From: Dyadobacter sp. 676
Lineage (GTDB): Bacteria; Bacteroidota; Bacteroidia; Cytophagales; Spirosomataceae
Direction: 5' to 3'
Assembly (NCBI RefSeq): GCF_040448675.1
Contig: NZ_CP159289.1
Coordinates: forward strand, 1,116,001-1,180,000
DNA length: 64,000 bases
Shown: positions 28,418 to 36,596 of the stretch, piece after piece
Numbering within the stretch: the first letter of the stretch is position 1
Layout of the letters: each line of letters begins with the position of its first letter
Notes under the pieces: model-generated
Database searches by the model: none
Seen by the model: only the letters and a program-made list of their open reading frames with translations
What the model was told of the DNA's origin: nothing
Program-made: the position numbers and the translations under genes

Positions 28418-28686
28418 AGTTGTGATTTAGTATTTCGAGACCCGCTCCCGTCCTGAAACCTTCGGGCAACATCTGGCCGAACGCTTTCAGAAATGGAAAT
28501 TTCAGGCTTCCGTCGGAGAGCGCCGCCCGGATTCCGGACAAATTTAAGGCTAAATACTTCATCGGCTCGCCAAAACGCCGTAAAAGATTGAGGTATTTAT
28601 AAATAGTTAACACTGTTATCGGCATCAACGCGGTATCTTTCGGACAAAATAGAGCTTTCGCCTTTTAACCTAAGTCGTTTTCGGTT

Positions 28687-29098
28687 TTGAGCCTTTTTCT
28701 GGAATACCTTAACACCCTGGCCCCGCTGGACGAGCGGACCAGGGCACTCGTGGAATCTGCCGGCCAGCTGCATCGACAGCCTTTTTACCGGGACCGAAAC
28801 ATCGTACTACATCGACGTCGTGGAAGACGCAAAGATTCATACCGTGCATTATGATATCATCGAACGGTCGTTCGCCGATTACCCGATGTTGGAACGACTC
28901 GGAAGGCTGATGGTCACCGAAAACTACCTGCTGCTCGACCAACGCATGAAAATGATGGTGTTTCACTCTGCAGAGGAACGCTATAATAACCTGCTGCGCG
29001 ACGAGCCGCTCGCATTGCAGAAGATTCCCCTTAGTCACCTTGCGTCCTACCTGAACGTTACGCTGGAAACATTGAGCCGCATCAGGAGCAAAAAATAA
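28687..29098 (+). pseudogene. Crp/Fnr family regulator with internal deletion
   Basis: Two pieces of a Crp/Fnr protein lie in different frames. From a TTG at 28687 the N-terminal piece reads SLFLEYLNTLAPLDERTRAL. Near 28765 the text switches frame to CIDSLFTGTETSYYIDVVED, which continues to the C-terminal winged helix (LASYLNVTLETLSRIRSKK). About 50-60 residues of the cyclic-nucleotide-binding barrel are missing between them. A single-base error cannot explain this, so the gene looks truly degraded. The C-terminal part alone is open from 28820. Confidence 0.75.
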
Positions 29099-29181
29099 AA
29101 ATCGGTCGACTTACTGTTTTTGACTTTTGTCAAATGAATTTTCGAGCCGTGTCATCAGCTTTGGGCCTAAAACCAAAAGCT

Positions 29182-30363
29182 ATGAAAACTTGCCCGATCC
29201 TGCTGTTATCCCTGCTTTTATGGCAGGTTACCGTGCCTTGTTCCGCTCAGAACAATTTTGAAGATAAGCTTGCCAGGGCCGCCCTGACCTGGTTCGACAC
29301 GGCGCAGGTGAATGCGATTTTGAAAAATAACCGTGAATTGCTGTTGCCATTCAGCCAGGTCATGCAATTTTCCATGAGCTTACAGGGACGCAAGATGGCC
29401 GCTTTCCCATTGGCTGCGTTGCGGGAAAAGCCGGTCTACGAGTCGTCCGTCCCGCCGCTGCTCGCTTCACCGGTCCCGAATAACCGCCTGCTGGGTTATC
29501 TGCTGATCGCCGCCACGGGCGACGTAAGTCGCAGGGACTTGCTTGCACAGCGGCTAAAAACAGAAAAGGCATCGGAATGTACGATCTGGCTGGGAATGGG
29601 GCTTATGCACCTGGGTTACGATCATACATCGGCGATCTTCCCGTGGGTTGTTGAAAATAATAGCCTTGCCGGAAACTACCTTTTTCCGTTGTTTTGCGCG
29701 TTGCCCAAAGATTCACTGCGACAAACTGCCTACCGGTTCGCAGCCAGCGCCAATTGGAAAGAACGCATTTATGCAATACAAAGCCTGGGATATACCGGTT
29801 ATTCGGCCCAAAGCGACAGTATCCTCAAAAAGGCGATCCGCGATTGGCCCCTGCATTTGAAAGGTTACGCGCTTGTACCGGCCAAAAGCATTGGTTGCGG
29901 CGAATTGCTGCGGGAGGTCAAGCCGTTCCTCGATAGCGCGGTGGTGCGACAAACGGCCCTGGAAGCACTGGCCGCCAGCCCCACTCCGGAAGACAGGGAT
30001 TTCGTGGCCGGCCTGGCAATCTCGAACCCGGCAGACCGCGAGGCAATGGATGCATTGAAAGCCTCGGAAAACGCCGGCATGATCAGACTTTGGCTGAAAT
30101 TACTCGGCAGCAGTGCGGTACCGGATACTTATTTCTTCACTATTGCTCCCAATTCCCTCCTGCGAACCGATTCATTCTTGCCCGATCTTCTTGCCGGACT
30201 GAAAGACATGAAGAACCCCGATTTCATAAGCAGGCTGATCCCCGCGCTTGCAGGACGCAGGGACATTGCTTCACAAGACTATTTAAACGAATGCCTTAGG
30301 AACGAAAATCAGGCTATCCGAAATGCCGCTCAAAAGGCGCTGGCCCTCAGCGGAGCGATGTGA
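29182..30363 (+). CDS. Secreted HEAT-like repeat protein of unknown function
   Basis: A 393-residue exported protein. The ATG at 29182 gives a signal peptide ending in PCSAQ; the upstream ATG at 29134 adds a non-secretory leader. The mature part is helical with repeating 30-40-residue units (YAIQSLGYTGYSAQSDSILKKA, RQTALEALAASPTPEDRDFV, QAIRNAAQKALAL) typical of HEAT/armadillo solenoids. No catalytic motif is visible. A binding or scaffold role in the periplasm is likely but not proven. Confidence 0.75.
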   Translation: MKTCPILLLSLLLWQVTVPCSAQNNFEDKLARAALTWFDTAQVNAILKNNRELLLPFSQVMQFSMSLQGRKMAAFPLAALREKPVYESSVPPLLASPVPNNRLLGYLLIAATGDVSRRDLLAQRLKTEKASECTIWLGMGLMHLGYDHTSAIFPWVVENNSLAGNYLFPLFCALPKDSLRQTAYRFAASANWKERIYAIQSLGYTGYSAQSDSILKKAIRDWPLHLKGYALVPAKSIGCGELLREVKPFLDSAVVRQTALEALAASPTPEDRDFVAGLAISNPADREAMDALKASENAGMIRLWLKLLGSSAVPDTYFFTIAPNSLLRTDSFLPDLLAGLKDMKNPDFISRLIPALAGRRDIASQDYLNECLRNENQAIRNAAQKALALSGAM

Positions 30364-30399
30364 AGGTAGTGTTCCAGTCGCTATGCTTTGCAGATAGGC

Positions 30400-30428
30400 A
30401 AAAAAGCGGCCGCCGTTAAGCAGCCGCC
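30400..30428 (-). terminator. Probable terminator of the DUF4142 gene
   Basis: On the minus strand a short G/C-rich stem (GCGGC / GCCGC) is followed by six T's, about 20 bp after the stop codon. The stem is only 5 bp, so the call is moderate. Confidence 0.5.
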
Positions 30429-30447
30429 AGCCTGAATATCATTTGGG

Positions 30448-31026
30448 TTATTTGGTCTTATCCAGGTTCTTGACGTGGTCAAGGTGGGATTTAAGCACCG
30501 GCAACGTTTTATCGATAAATGCCTTTATTTCAGCATCCTTCACATTTTTCTGCCCGTCCTCGAAGAGTTTTACCGTCTTTTCATGATCCTCGACCATTTG
30601 ATCGATATAGGCTTTATCGAAATCCTTCCCGTTTTTCGCCGACAAATCAGTCGAAATCTTTTGCTTGTCTTCATCCGGTGTTGCGGGTAAGGTAATGTTT
30701 TTGCTTGCCGCGAGCGCTTTCAGTTCATCGTTGGCCTTGGTATGGTCGGTCACCATCATTTTGGCAAATTCTTTCACCTTCGGATCGGTGCCCTTGTTTT
30801 GGGCAAGCTCTCCGAGCTGCACTTCGGCCATACCGCCGTTTGCCGCGTCAACAGCAAATTTTGAATCTTCCTCGGCTACGGCCGTGGTGCCTGTTGCTTG
30901 CCCGCTGTCGGCCACAGCTTCATTGGCACTGTCGGCTGCTTCCGTGGAATCCGTCGAATTTGAAGTTCCGCAACCCCACAGCATGGCGGCGGTTGCAAAA
31001 GTCAGTAATGTGGTTGCTGCTTTCAT
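30448..31026 (-). CDS. DUF4142 lipoprotein
   Basis: A 192-residue outer-compartment lipoprotein. The ATG at 31026 gives a signal ending in the lipobox MLWGC. A Ser/Thr/Ala-rich linker precedes a DUF4142 domain (about 70-190), a ferritin-like helical bundle with KVKEFAKMMVTDHTKANDEL and YIDQMVEDHEKTVKLF. The family is abundant in Bacteroidota and has been tied to stress survival, but its biochemical role is unknown. A terminator-like hairpin lies just downstream. Confidence 0.92.
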   Translation of the reverse strand: MKAATTLLTFATAAMLWGCGTSNSTDSTEAADSANEAVADSGQATGTTAVAEEDSKFAVDAANGGMAEVQLGELAQNKGTDPKVKEFAKMMVTDHTKANDELKALAASKNITLPATPDEDKQKISTDLSAKNGKDFDKAYIDQMVEDHEKTVKLFEDGQKNVKDAEIKAFIDKTLPVLKSHLDHVKNLDKTK

Positions 31027-31360
31027 TGTTCTGCAGGTTTGTTTAAGTGGCATTAATATGCTAGTGCTCAAAATTGTTTAAAACAATAGCTTGCCAATAC
31101 GTTAAAAAAGCATGCCCGTTCGATCAGCCGCACGGCATCTTAAACACTAACCGTACTTCTCCTTCTTTTTCAAGCGGCTTTCTTTGTAAATACTTTGCAC
31201 ACGCCTCAACCGCATTGTAATCGCGGTTTCCCTCTTCGGGCAGTGAAGAGCCATACACCGGCAAACCTGGGGGTAAGAAAACGTAACGTGGCCGAACAGG
31301 AAAACGCCGTCTCGTGGTATACGGCATACAGACACCGAAACACGGACGTGATCATCAGCA
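31027..31360. other. Intergenic region, no supported gene
   Basis: About 330 bp. Short minus-strand frames occur here, one ending PLEKEGEVRLVFKMPCG, which faintly recalls the end of a TonB-type domain. It has no supported start or upstream domain, so I do not call it. Confidence 0.4.
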
Positions 31361-32149
31361 TTAATCAGGTGTGTTTCCCTTGTTAACAAATCCGCCATCG
31401 TTGATCTCAAAGCTATGTTTTTCTTTTCCTTTAAACATAGCTTTGAGTGTTTCCAGGAATGATTCTTTCTTCAATTCAGTAGGTACGTAAGGCGTGATCG
31501 TTTTGTTCCCGACCTGTTTATGAAACGGATTTGATCGTTTTGCTTTTTCAAAAACAACCACACTATCGTAAAAAGCAATGCTATTAATATGCCTGCTGAT
31601 ATCGTCAAATGTGATGCCGGTTTTGTCATGAATATGATGTTCGTATAGTTTGTCGATCAGCCCCTTGGCGTGTTCTATAAATGTGCCGGGCTTTCTCAGC
31701 CCACCATGAAATTCCGTCCAGTAAGAGGTATGTGTATCTTCGACCACATATAGCCCGCCTTCTCTTACTTTTAGAAAGAGCGTTTCGAACGAGACCAACT
31801 GCTGGATCATAGTATGCCCGCCGTCGTCGAGAATAATGTCCAACTCAGGAAGTTGGCTCATGACTTTTTCCAGAAAAACTTTGTCGCTTTGCGAACCTAT
31901 GAATATGGTCGTGTTTTCTTCTTCCAGTTTTTTACATTCCGGGTTGATGTCGATAGCGTATATATGTACCTGAGGGCCAAAAAATTTCTTCCAGAGTTGC
32001 AGCGAACCACCGTGGGAAATCCCGATTTCCAGCATGTTGACCTCCTTATCACGGTATCTGGCAAAATGCTTTTCATAAATATCGAAATAATGGTCCCATT
32101 TGTGGATAAGGTTTCCCTCGTGATTGTAAAACAAATCTCTGATTGTCAT
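31361..32149 (-). CDS. Class I SAM-dependent methyltransferase
   Basis: A 262-residue protein with a Rossmann-type methyltransferase domain: motif I NMLEIGISHGGSLQLW, an acidic end of strand 2 (IYAIDINPECKKL), then LDIILDDGGHTMIQQL and GGLYVVEDTHTSYW. This pattern is shared with methyltransferases of sugar or macrolide modification (MycE-like), where Asp/His residues bind a metal. The acceptor is unknown. It stands alone on the minus strand; the next gene upstream is divergent. Confidence 0.88.
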   Translation of the reverse strand: MTIRDLFYNHEGNLIHKWDHYFDIYEKHFARYRDKEVNMLEIGISHGGSLQLWKKFFGPQVHIYAIDINPECKKLEEENTTIFIGSQSDKVFLEKVMSQLPELDIILDDGGHTMIQQLVSFETLFLKVREGGLYVVEDTHTSYWTEFHGGLRKPGTFIEHAKGLIDKLYEHHIHDKTGITFDDISRHINSIAFYDSVVVFEKAKRSNPFHKQVGNKTITPYVPTELKKESFLETLKAMFKGKEKHSFEINDGGFVNKGNTPD

Positions 32150-32526
32150 GGCCTTACGGTTAGCAGGTGATTGGGCTTATAATAGTACGCGCAAACACGA
32201 ATTTAAAAACGGTTATTTCATCGGATATCGTACCCCTAAGTGGTTTTAACGCCTAATTTCAAATATATGTTTAGTTTGATAAAAAAAGAAAATGTGCGGG
32301 GCAACACTTGTGACAATAAATAATACTCCCGGGCAATCACAACCAACTACTTATTAGGAAATGACTAGTTCGCTTGCAGACTTGAAAAACAGATTTGTAA
32401 GTATCTCTTCTAAGTTTACGAGCCTCACTACGAACATAAAATATTCCCAAATAGAAGGCATTTTATGTTCATAATTTTGTAGTACCAGTGCTGCTTTTAC
32501 AAACCCGATGGCCTGAACGCTATCCT
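32150..32526. other. Intergenic region between divergent genes
   Basis: About 375 A/T-rich bases between the methyltransferase and the operator of the second SDR/AraC module. No gene, RNA or strong hairpin is recognisable. Confidence 0.4.
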
Positions 32527-32592
32527 GACGTTTAAACAAAACAAAAACGGACGTTTGAACAAAACCCGTACAGCGCGGCCGGCCTATCTTTG
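32527..32592 (+). promoter_or_regulatory. SDR promoter with 23-bp-spaced direct-repeat operator (module 2)
   Basis: Two near-identical 16-mers, GACGTTTAAACAAAAC (32527-32542) and GACGTTTGAACAAAAC (32550-32565), start 23 bp apart. A -7 box TATCTTTG lies at 32585-32592, 19 bp after the second repeat, and there is no clear -33 element. The proximal repeat sits where -33 would be, as in SDR module 1 near 3.8 kb; the two repeat families share TTTnAnCAAA. Probably the target of the AraC regulator encoded downstream. Confidence 0.7.
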
Positions 32593-32614
32593 CTGCAACA
32601 AATCAGTTAAAAAG

Positions 32615-33420
32615 ATGACAGACAGAGATTCGATTAAAAATGACCCCGGTAAAGTTGCAGTGCTCATCGGGGGAAGCACAGGCATCGGCCAAAGCACAGC
32701 CATTGAACTTGCTAAAAACGGTATCGGCGTGATCCTGACCTATAACTCGCATCGGGAAAGTGCCGATGAAACAATTGGTACCATTGAAAGTATTGGCGGC
32801 AAGGCGATCGCCTTGAAGTTAGACGCCGGTCAAAGTGAATCCTTCGCGTCATTTGCGGATTCAGTGGAACAAGAGCTGGAACGCAAGTGGGGACGCAGTA
32901 ATTTCGATTACCTGGTAAACAACGCCGGGTTTGCAGAGATGGCTACTGTGGAAGAAACCTCAGAAGAACTCTTCGACAGGCTGATCGCTGTAAACCTGAA
33001 GGCGCCGTTCTTCATTACCCAGAAATTACTTCCGATTTAAAAAATGGCGGGGCCATAGTAAACACCATCAGCACAGCAGCCTTACCTTCTCCGGTTTCAG
33101 GAGGCAGCGCAGCCTATGCCTCGGCGAAGGCGGGTCTTATGACTCTTACCCGTTACATGGCCTTCGAGTTTCGCAATCGCAGCATCCGGGTAAATGCTGT
33201 CGCCCCCGGACCTACAAAACACGCTTCGCCAATGACGGCTTTGAAAGATTCCCCCCAGATTGTAACCCCGATTGCAGAAAGGACGGCGCTTGGTCGAGTT
33301 GGCCAAGCAACGGATCTGGCCAATGTAATTGTATCTCTTTTGTCAGATAAATGGCTTTGGGTCACCGGCGAGACAATTGAAGCATCGGGAGGTTTCAATT
33401 TAGGTTTTAGCCTGTTTTGA
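32615..33420 (+). CDS. SDR family oxidoreductase (frameshifted near 33036-33044)
   Basis: Corrected product of 268 residues: NAD(P)-binding LIGGSTGIGQSTAIEL, NNAG, catalytic Ser in NTISTAA, YASAKAG active-site Tyr/Lys, and the C-terminal VTGETIEASGGF typical of classical SDRs. The frame stops within ATTTAAAAAATGG. Adding one T (or A) restores LLPILKNGGAIVNTIS. This is the only break in the window that needs a base added rather than removed. The ATG at 32615 follows the promoter by about 20 bp. Substrate unknown. Confidence 0.9.
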
Positions 33421-33493
33421 CAATCGTCAATTTGGCTCGCACTACCGGATATTTCGAAGGCTAATGCTAACTTTATCAGTTGAAATCCCGCCA

Positions 33494-34048
33494 ATGAATT
33501 TTGAAACAAAATATATAACCACAGATATTAAGCTCTCCACATATGAGGGGAAAATGCGTAAATCCGAGATAGCATTTAAACATCATATGCTGGTGTGGTT
33601 CATTGCCGGTGAACAGTTCCCGGAACATATCGCTTCCCTGAAGATTACAGAGGCTATTAGTATCCTCAGACATATCGATCCGGATATCGACAGTGTTTTG
33701 GCAAATTTTGAGGAACCGGGTAAAATAGACCTGGTGAGTTTCATGGAGAAAAACTACATGTTTAGCATGCCTTTGGAAAAATTCAGCTACTTGACGGGCC
33801 GCGCCCTGACAACGTTCAAGCGGGATTTCTTCAATGCCTTCGCTATAACGCCTCAAAGATGGCTGACAAACAAAAGGCTGGAACGGGCGCACTACCTGCT
33901 TTCCCAGAAACAGGCCAAATCTGCGGATATCTATCTTGAAGTTGGCTTCGAAAATATTTCGCATTTTTCATTTGCTTTCAAAAAGAAATTCGGATATCCG
34001 CCCACGGAGCTTGGCAAAAGCCAGCACACCAGGTGGCTTCCCGGCTGA
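33494..34048 (+). CDS. AraC family regulator with shortened sensor domain (SDR module 2)
   Basis: A 184-residue protein; the SDR-module-1 regulator has 272. The N-terminus (NFETKYITTDIKLSTYEGKM to LVWFIAGE) is that of a cupin-domain AraC protein. It then jumps directly to FPEHIASLKITEAISIL, so roughly 90-100 residues of the sensor are missing in frame. The DNA-binding half is complete: EEPGKIDLVSFMEKN, YLTGRALTTFKRDF, VYLEVGFENISHFSFAFKK-like. It may bind its operator without effector control. Same strand as the SDR, 73 bp downstream. ATG 33494 chosen as the conserved start. Confidence 0.88.
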   Translation: MNFETKYITTDIKLSTYEGKMRKSEIAFKHHMLVWFIAGEQFPEHIASLKITEAISILRHIDPDIDSVLANFEEPGKIDLVSFMEKNYMFSMPLEKFSYLTGRALTTFKRDFFNAFAITPQRWLTNKRLERAHYLLSQKQAKSADIYLEVGFENISHFSFAFKKKFGYPPTELGKSQHTRWLPG

Positions 34049-34264
34049 CGCGCGACGTATCAGGCTGCCGCGTTGTCCTGAAACGCCTGCAAAGAAAGGC
34101 GAAATAGCTTCGATGTTGGCACGGCCACTGCGGGCGAAACTTAATGGCTTTCAATTCAACGACCCACCGAATAGGGCACCAAAATTGTAAAAAAGGGGGT
34201 ATTTTTGACAGAACTCACCAAAAAAACATTCCCCGCAAAGGAAGCTCTTTTTGAGAGGCTTACT

Positions 34265-34302
34265 AAAAAAAATCCCCACAAATACTTGATTTGCGGGGAT
34301 TT
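34265..34302 (-). terminator. Terminator downstream of tRNA-Arg
   Basis: On the minus strand AAATCCCCGCAAAT pairs with ATTTGTGGGGATTT (one mismatch) and is followed by a run of T's, about 25 bp beyond the tRNA-Arg 3' end. Confidence 0.88.
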
Positions 34303-34325
34303 GGCGCATTTAATAATCGTTTTTG

Positions 34326-34399
34326 TGATCCCGTTTGGATTCGAACCAAAGACCTACTGCTTAGAAGGCAGTTGCTCTATCCAGCTGAGCTACGGGACC
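34326..34399 (-). tRNA. tRNA-Arg (anticodon TCT)
   Basis: A full cloverleaf on the minus strand: acceptor GGTCCCG / CGGGATC with discriminator A, D-arm AGCTCAGCTGGATAGAGC, anticodon stem ACTGC / GCAGT with loop CTTCTAA, T-arm with GGTTCGAATCC. CCA is not encoded. Its anticodon arm is duplicated in inverted orientation in its own leader. Confidence 0.96.
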
Positions 34400-34436
34400 T
34401 GGTTTCTTTAATGGCAACTGCCTTCTAAGCAGTAGG
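34353..34436. repeat. 23-nt perfect inverted repeat of the tRNA-Arg anticodon arm
   Basis: Plus-strand 34414-34436 (starting GCAACTGCC and ending GCAGTAGG) is the exact reverse complement of 34353-34375, which lies inside tRNA-Arg. In a minus-strand transcript the copy would lie in the leader about 14 nt before the mature 5' end. Leader and tRNA could pair over 23 bp, or each could fold alone. Confidence 0.93.
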
Positions 34437-34449
34437 CTATTCAGGTCAT

Positions 34450-34498
34450 AAAAAAAGGCAGTCAGCAGTGCAGTTTTACTGCAAACGGCTTACTGCCT
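34450..34498 (-). terminator. Terminator between tRNA-Pro and tRNA-Arg
   Basis: On the minus strand the outer stem AGGCAGT / ACTGCCT encloses an inner hairpin GCAGT / ACTGC and is followed by a T-tract of seven (plus A's 34450-34456). It lies directly after tRNA-Pro, so tRNA-Arg may need its own promoter or read-through. Confidence 0.75.
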
Positions 34499-34508
34499 CT
34501 TCACTTTT

Positions 34509-34583
<75 letters not shown>

Positions 34584-34642
34584 ATATTTTTCTCCTTCTA
34601 CTTTAAGAAAGAGCACTTTTTGTCAGAGCTTCAGAAACCGCG

Positions 34643-34729
34643 TGGAGGAAGCGGGATTCGAACCCGCGGTACCCTTGCGAGTACGGCAGTTTAGCAAACT
34701 ACTGGTTTCAGCCACTCACCCATCCCTCC
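34643..34729 (-). tRNA. tRNA-Ser (anticodon GCT)
   Basis: An 87-nt class II tRNA on the minus strand. Acceptor GGAGGGA / TTCCTCC, D-arm GGTGAGTGGCTGAAACC, anticodon loop TTGCTAA, a long variable arm, and T-arm GGGTTCGAATCCC. CCA is not encoded. First tRNA after the promoter at 34751-34783. Confidence 0.96.
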
Positions 34730-34750
34730 TTCGTCCGTCGTTCCGGGTTG

Positions 34751-34783
34751 CAAATATAGAGGGTTCATTTTCAGAAAAGCAAA
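34751..34783 (-). promoter_or_regulatory. Promoter of the tRNA-Ser/Pro cluster
   Basis: Minus strand: -33-type TTTG (plus 34780-34783), 21-bp spacer, -7 box TATATTTG (plus 34751-34758), about 21 bp before the tRNA-Ser 5' end. It is the same -7 sequence as at the second tRNA-Ser gene. Confidence 0.8.
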
Positions 34784-34860
34784 CATTTCAAGAAAAAAAC
34801 TTCGCCAGAAGCCCGAAATGCCTATTTTTGGCAAAGTTTCAATTACACAATACGTTCATT

Positions 34861-35823
34861 ATGAACTGGAATTACCCCTTTGAAAGCACTGAATATTTTT
34901 TTATATTTTTTTTCATCTTCGCCTACACAGCCTACATCATTCGTACCGTCAGGGTGGCCCGGCAATTGCAAACCACTGCCCGGACACTCATCATCAAACT
35001 CTTTTTACGCAGCATTACCTTCTCGCTTTTGATCATCAGCCTGCTCGGACCGTCGTTCGGAGAGGCCGAGCGCGACATTCAGGCAAAGGGCAAGGATATT
35101 TTTATGGTGGTGGATCTTTCCAAATCCATGGACGCGGCGGACGTGACGCCGTCGCGGCTGGAAAAAGTAAAGTTTGAACTGAACCGCTTCGTCGAAAACG
35201 AGCGGGCGAACCGCATCGGCATTATCATTTTTTCCAACGACGCGTATATACACGTCCCGCTCACGTACGACGCGGCTGCGCTCGAACTTTTCATTCAATC
35301 GCTGCAAACGGACCTGCTGCCGACGAATGGAACGAATATCTGCGGCGCGATCGAATTAGCTTACAACAAACTCATGAATACGGCGGATCCCACGAGCCGC
35401 TCAAAAATGATGGTGCTTTTTACCGATGGCGAAAACAGCTCGAATTGCGGCAACGCATTGTTCAATAACCTGCGGCGTTTCGGTATCGGGGTATATTCGG
35501 TGGCAGTGGGCACGAAGGTCGGCATCAGCATTCAGCAGAACGGAAAGCCCCTGATGGATAAAAACGACAAGCTGGTGATCAGCAAGCTGGACGAAAACTT
35601 CCTGCGCAGCATTACCAATTCGTCGCGCGGGAGTTATTACGAGCTCAATAACTCGAAAAACGATATTCAAAAACTGATCGGCGACATCAACCAGGCGGAA
35701 GGCGCGCTCATTGACTCGCGGACCATCACGGTGGTGAGCAACAAATATTACTATTTCCTCGGCGCGGCGCTGGTGCTGATCCTGCTCGATGTACTAATTA
35801 CCATCGGAACGTTTCGACTATAA
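34861..35823 (+). CDS. BatB-like von Willebrand factor type A membrane protein
   Basis: A 320-residue inner-membrane protein. Two N-terminal transmembrane helices (about 10-30 and 55-72) precede a VWA domain (about 85-280) with an intact MIDAS: DLSKS, Thr in the TNGTNICG region and FTDGENSS. A C-terminal membrane helix follows (YYYFLGAALVLILLDVLI). The layout is that of BatA/BatB proteins of Bacteroides aerotolerance-type operons. The ATG at 34861 is the real start; the longer upstream frame only translates antisense tRNA-Pro and tRNA-Ser. The TPR gene follows after 38 bp. The moxR, batA and batD genes are not adjacent. Confidence 0.92.
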   Translation: MNWNYPFESTEYFFIFFFIFAYTAYIIRTVRVARQLQTTARTLIIKLFLRSITFSLLIISLLGPSFGEAERDIQAKGKDIFMVVDLSKSMDAADVTPSRLEKVKFELNRFVENERANRIGIIIFSNDAYIHVPLTYDAAALELFIQSLQTDLLPTNGTNICGAIELAYNKLMNTADPTSRSKMMVLFTDGENSSNCGNALFNNLRRFGIGVYSVAVGTKVGISIQQNGKPLMDKNDKLVISKLDENFLRSITNSSRGSYYELNNSKNDIQKLIGDINQAEGALIDSRTITVVSNKYYYFLGAALVLILLDVLITIGTFRL

Positions 35824-35861
35824 GTGCAATTCCCTATTTTTGCACCCAAATGTGAACCGAT

Positions 35862-36581
35862 ATGACGTCTCTGATCCTCTATGTCCTGCTTTGGCTTTGG
35901 GATAACCGGACATTCGATTCCATTACCAAGGCGAACCAGCGAAAACTCGACGCCGAACAGGCATACCAGAAAAAAGAGTTTTCCAAATCGGCCGAGCTGT
36001 ACCGGCAAATTACCTACGGCTCGCTCTTTTCGGACCCCGCCGCAAGACTGAACCTCGCCCATTCGCTGTTCAAAATGGGCGACTACAAACAGGCTCTGAA
36101 GCATTACCGCTTGCTTAGCGATATCGATAACAACGGCATTGCGTCGGTAGCCAATGCGCAGATCGCATTGATCCTCGTCAGCAAAAAAGACACGGCAAGC
36201 GCATTGACCAGCCTGAGAACGGCATTACGGCTCGAACCAGGCAACGTGCCGGCGAGAACCAACTACATTATCCTGAAAAAAAGTTTCTCGGGTGTGGAGC
36301 AACCTTCGGACATGACTACCCGCAAGCGGAGGTCGGACCAGCAGCAGACGGCCCAGGGGCAACCGCAAACACCTCCCGAACCGCCGCAGGAGTCGCGGGA
36401 AGTGACGGAAGATTTCAAAAAGGAGGAATTGCTCAAAAGCCTTAAGGCAATGAATATGTCCGAGGAACAGGCACGGGCGATCCTCGATGCCATGAAATCG
36501 AACGAATCCCAATATATTTACCAGCTCCGGCGCAAACAATACAATAAAAAACCCGGGCAAAAGAGCGAAATCGAATGGTAA
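35862..36581 (+). CDS. TPR protein, BatC-like
   Basis: A 239-residue protein with an N-terminal hydrophobic segment (LILYVLLWLWDN), three TPR-type helical pairs (about 35-150: AEQAYQKKEFSKSAELYRQI, ARLNLAHSLFKMGDYKQALK) and a Gln/Pro/Glu-rich tail. The C-terminus carries LLKSLKAMNMSEEQARAILDAM, seen in Bat-operon TPR proteins. It follows the BatB-like gene closely and is followed by purC after only 15 bp, suggesting shared transcription. It presumably works with the VWA protein at the inner membrane. Confidence 0.85.
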   Translation: MTSLILYVLLWLWDNRTFDSITKANQRKLDAEQAYQKKEFSKSAELYRQITYGSLFSDPAARLNLAHSLFKMGDYKQALKHYRLLSDIDNNGIASVANAQIALILVSKKDTASALTSLRTALRLEPGNVPARTNYIILKKSFSGVEQPSDMTTRKRRSDQQQTAQGQPQTPPEPPQESREVTEDFKKEELLKSLKAMNMSEEQARAILDAMKSNESQYIYQLRRKQYNKKPGQKSEIEW

Positions 36582-36596
36582 TTTACCAATAATCTA

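Noticed and set aside
28347..28628. 93-residue minus-strand frame overlapping the glycosyltransferase start
   Set aside because: Overlaps a secure gene in another frame; no domain recognised.
31124..31327. Minus-strand frame ending PLEKEGEVRLVFKMPCG, perhaps a TonB C-terminal fragment
   Set aside because: Similarity is only faint, with no start, signal or upstream domain.
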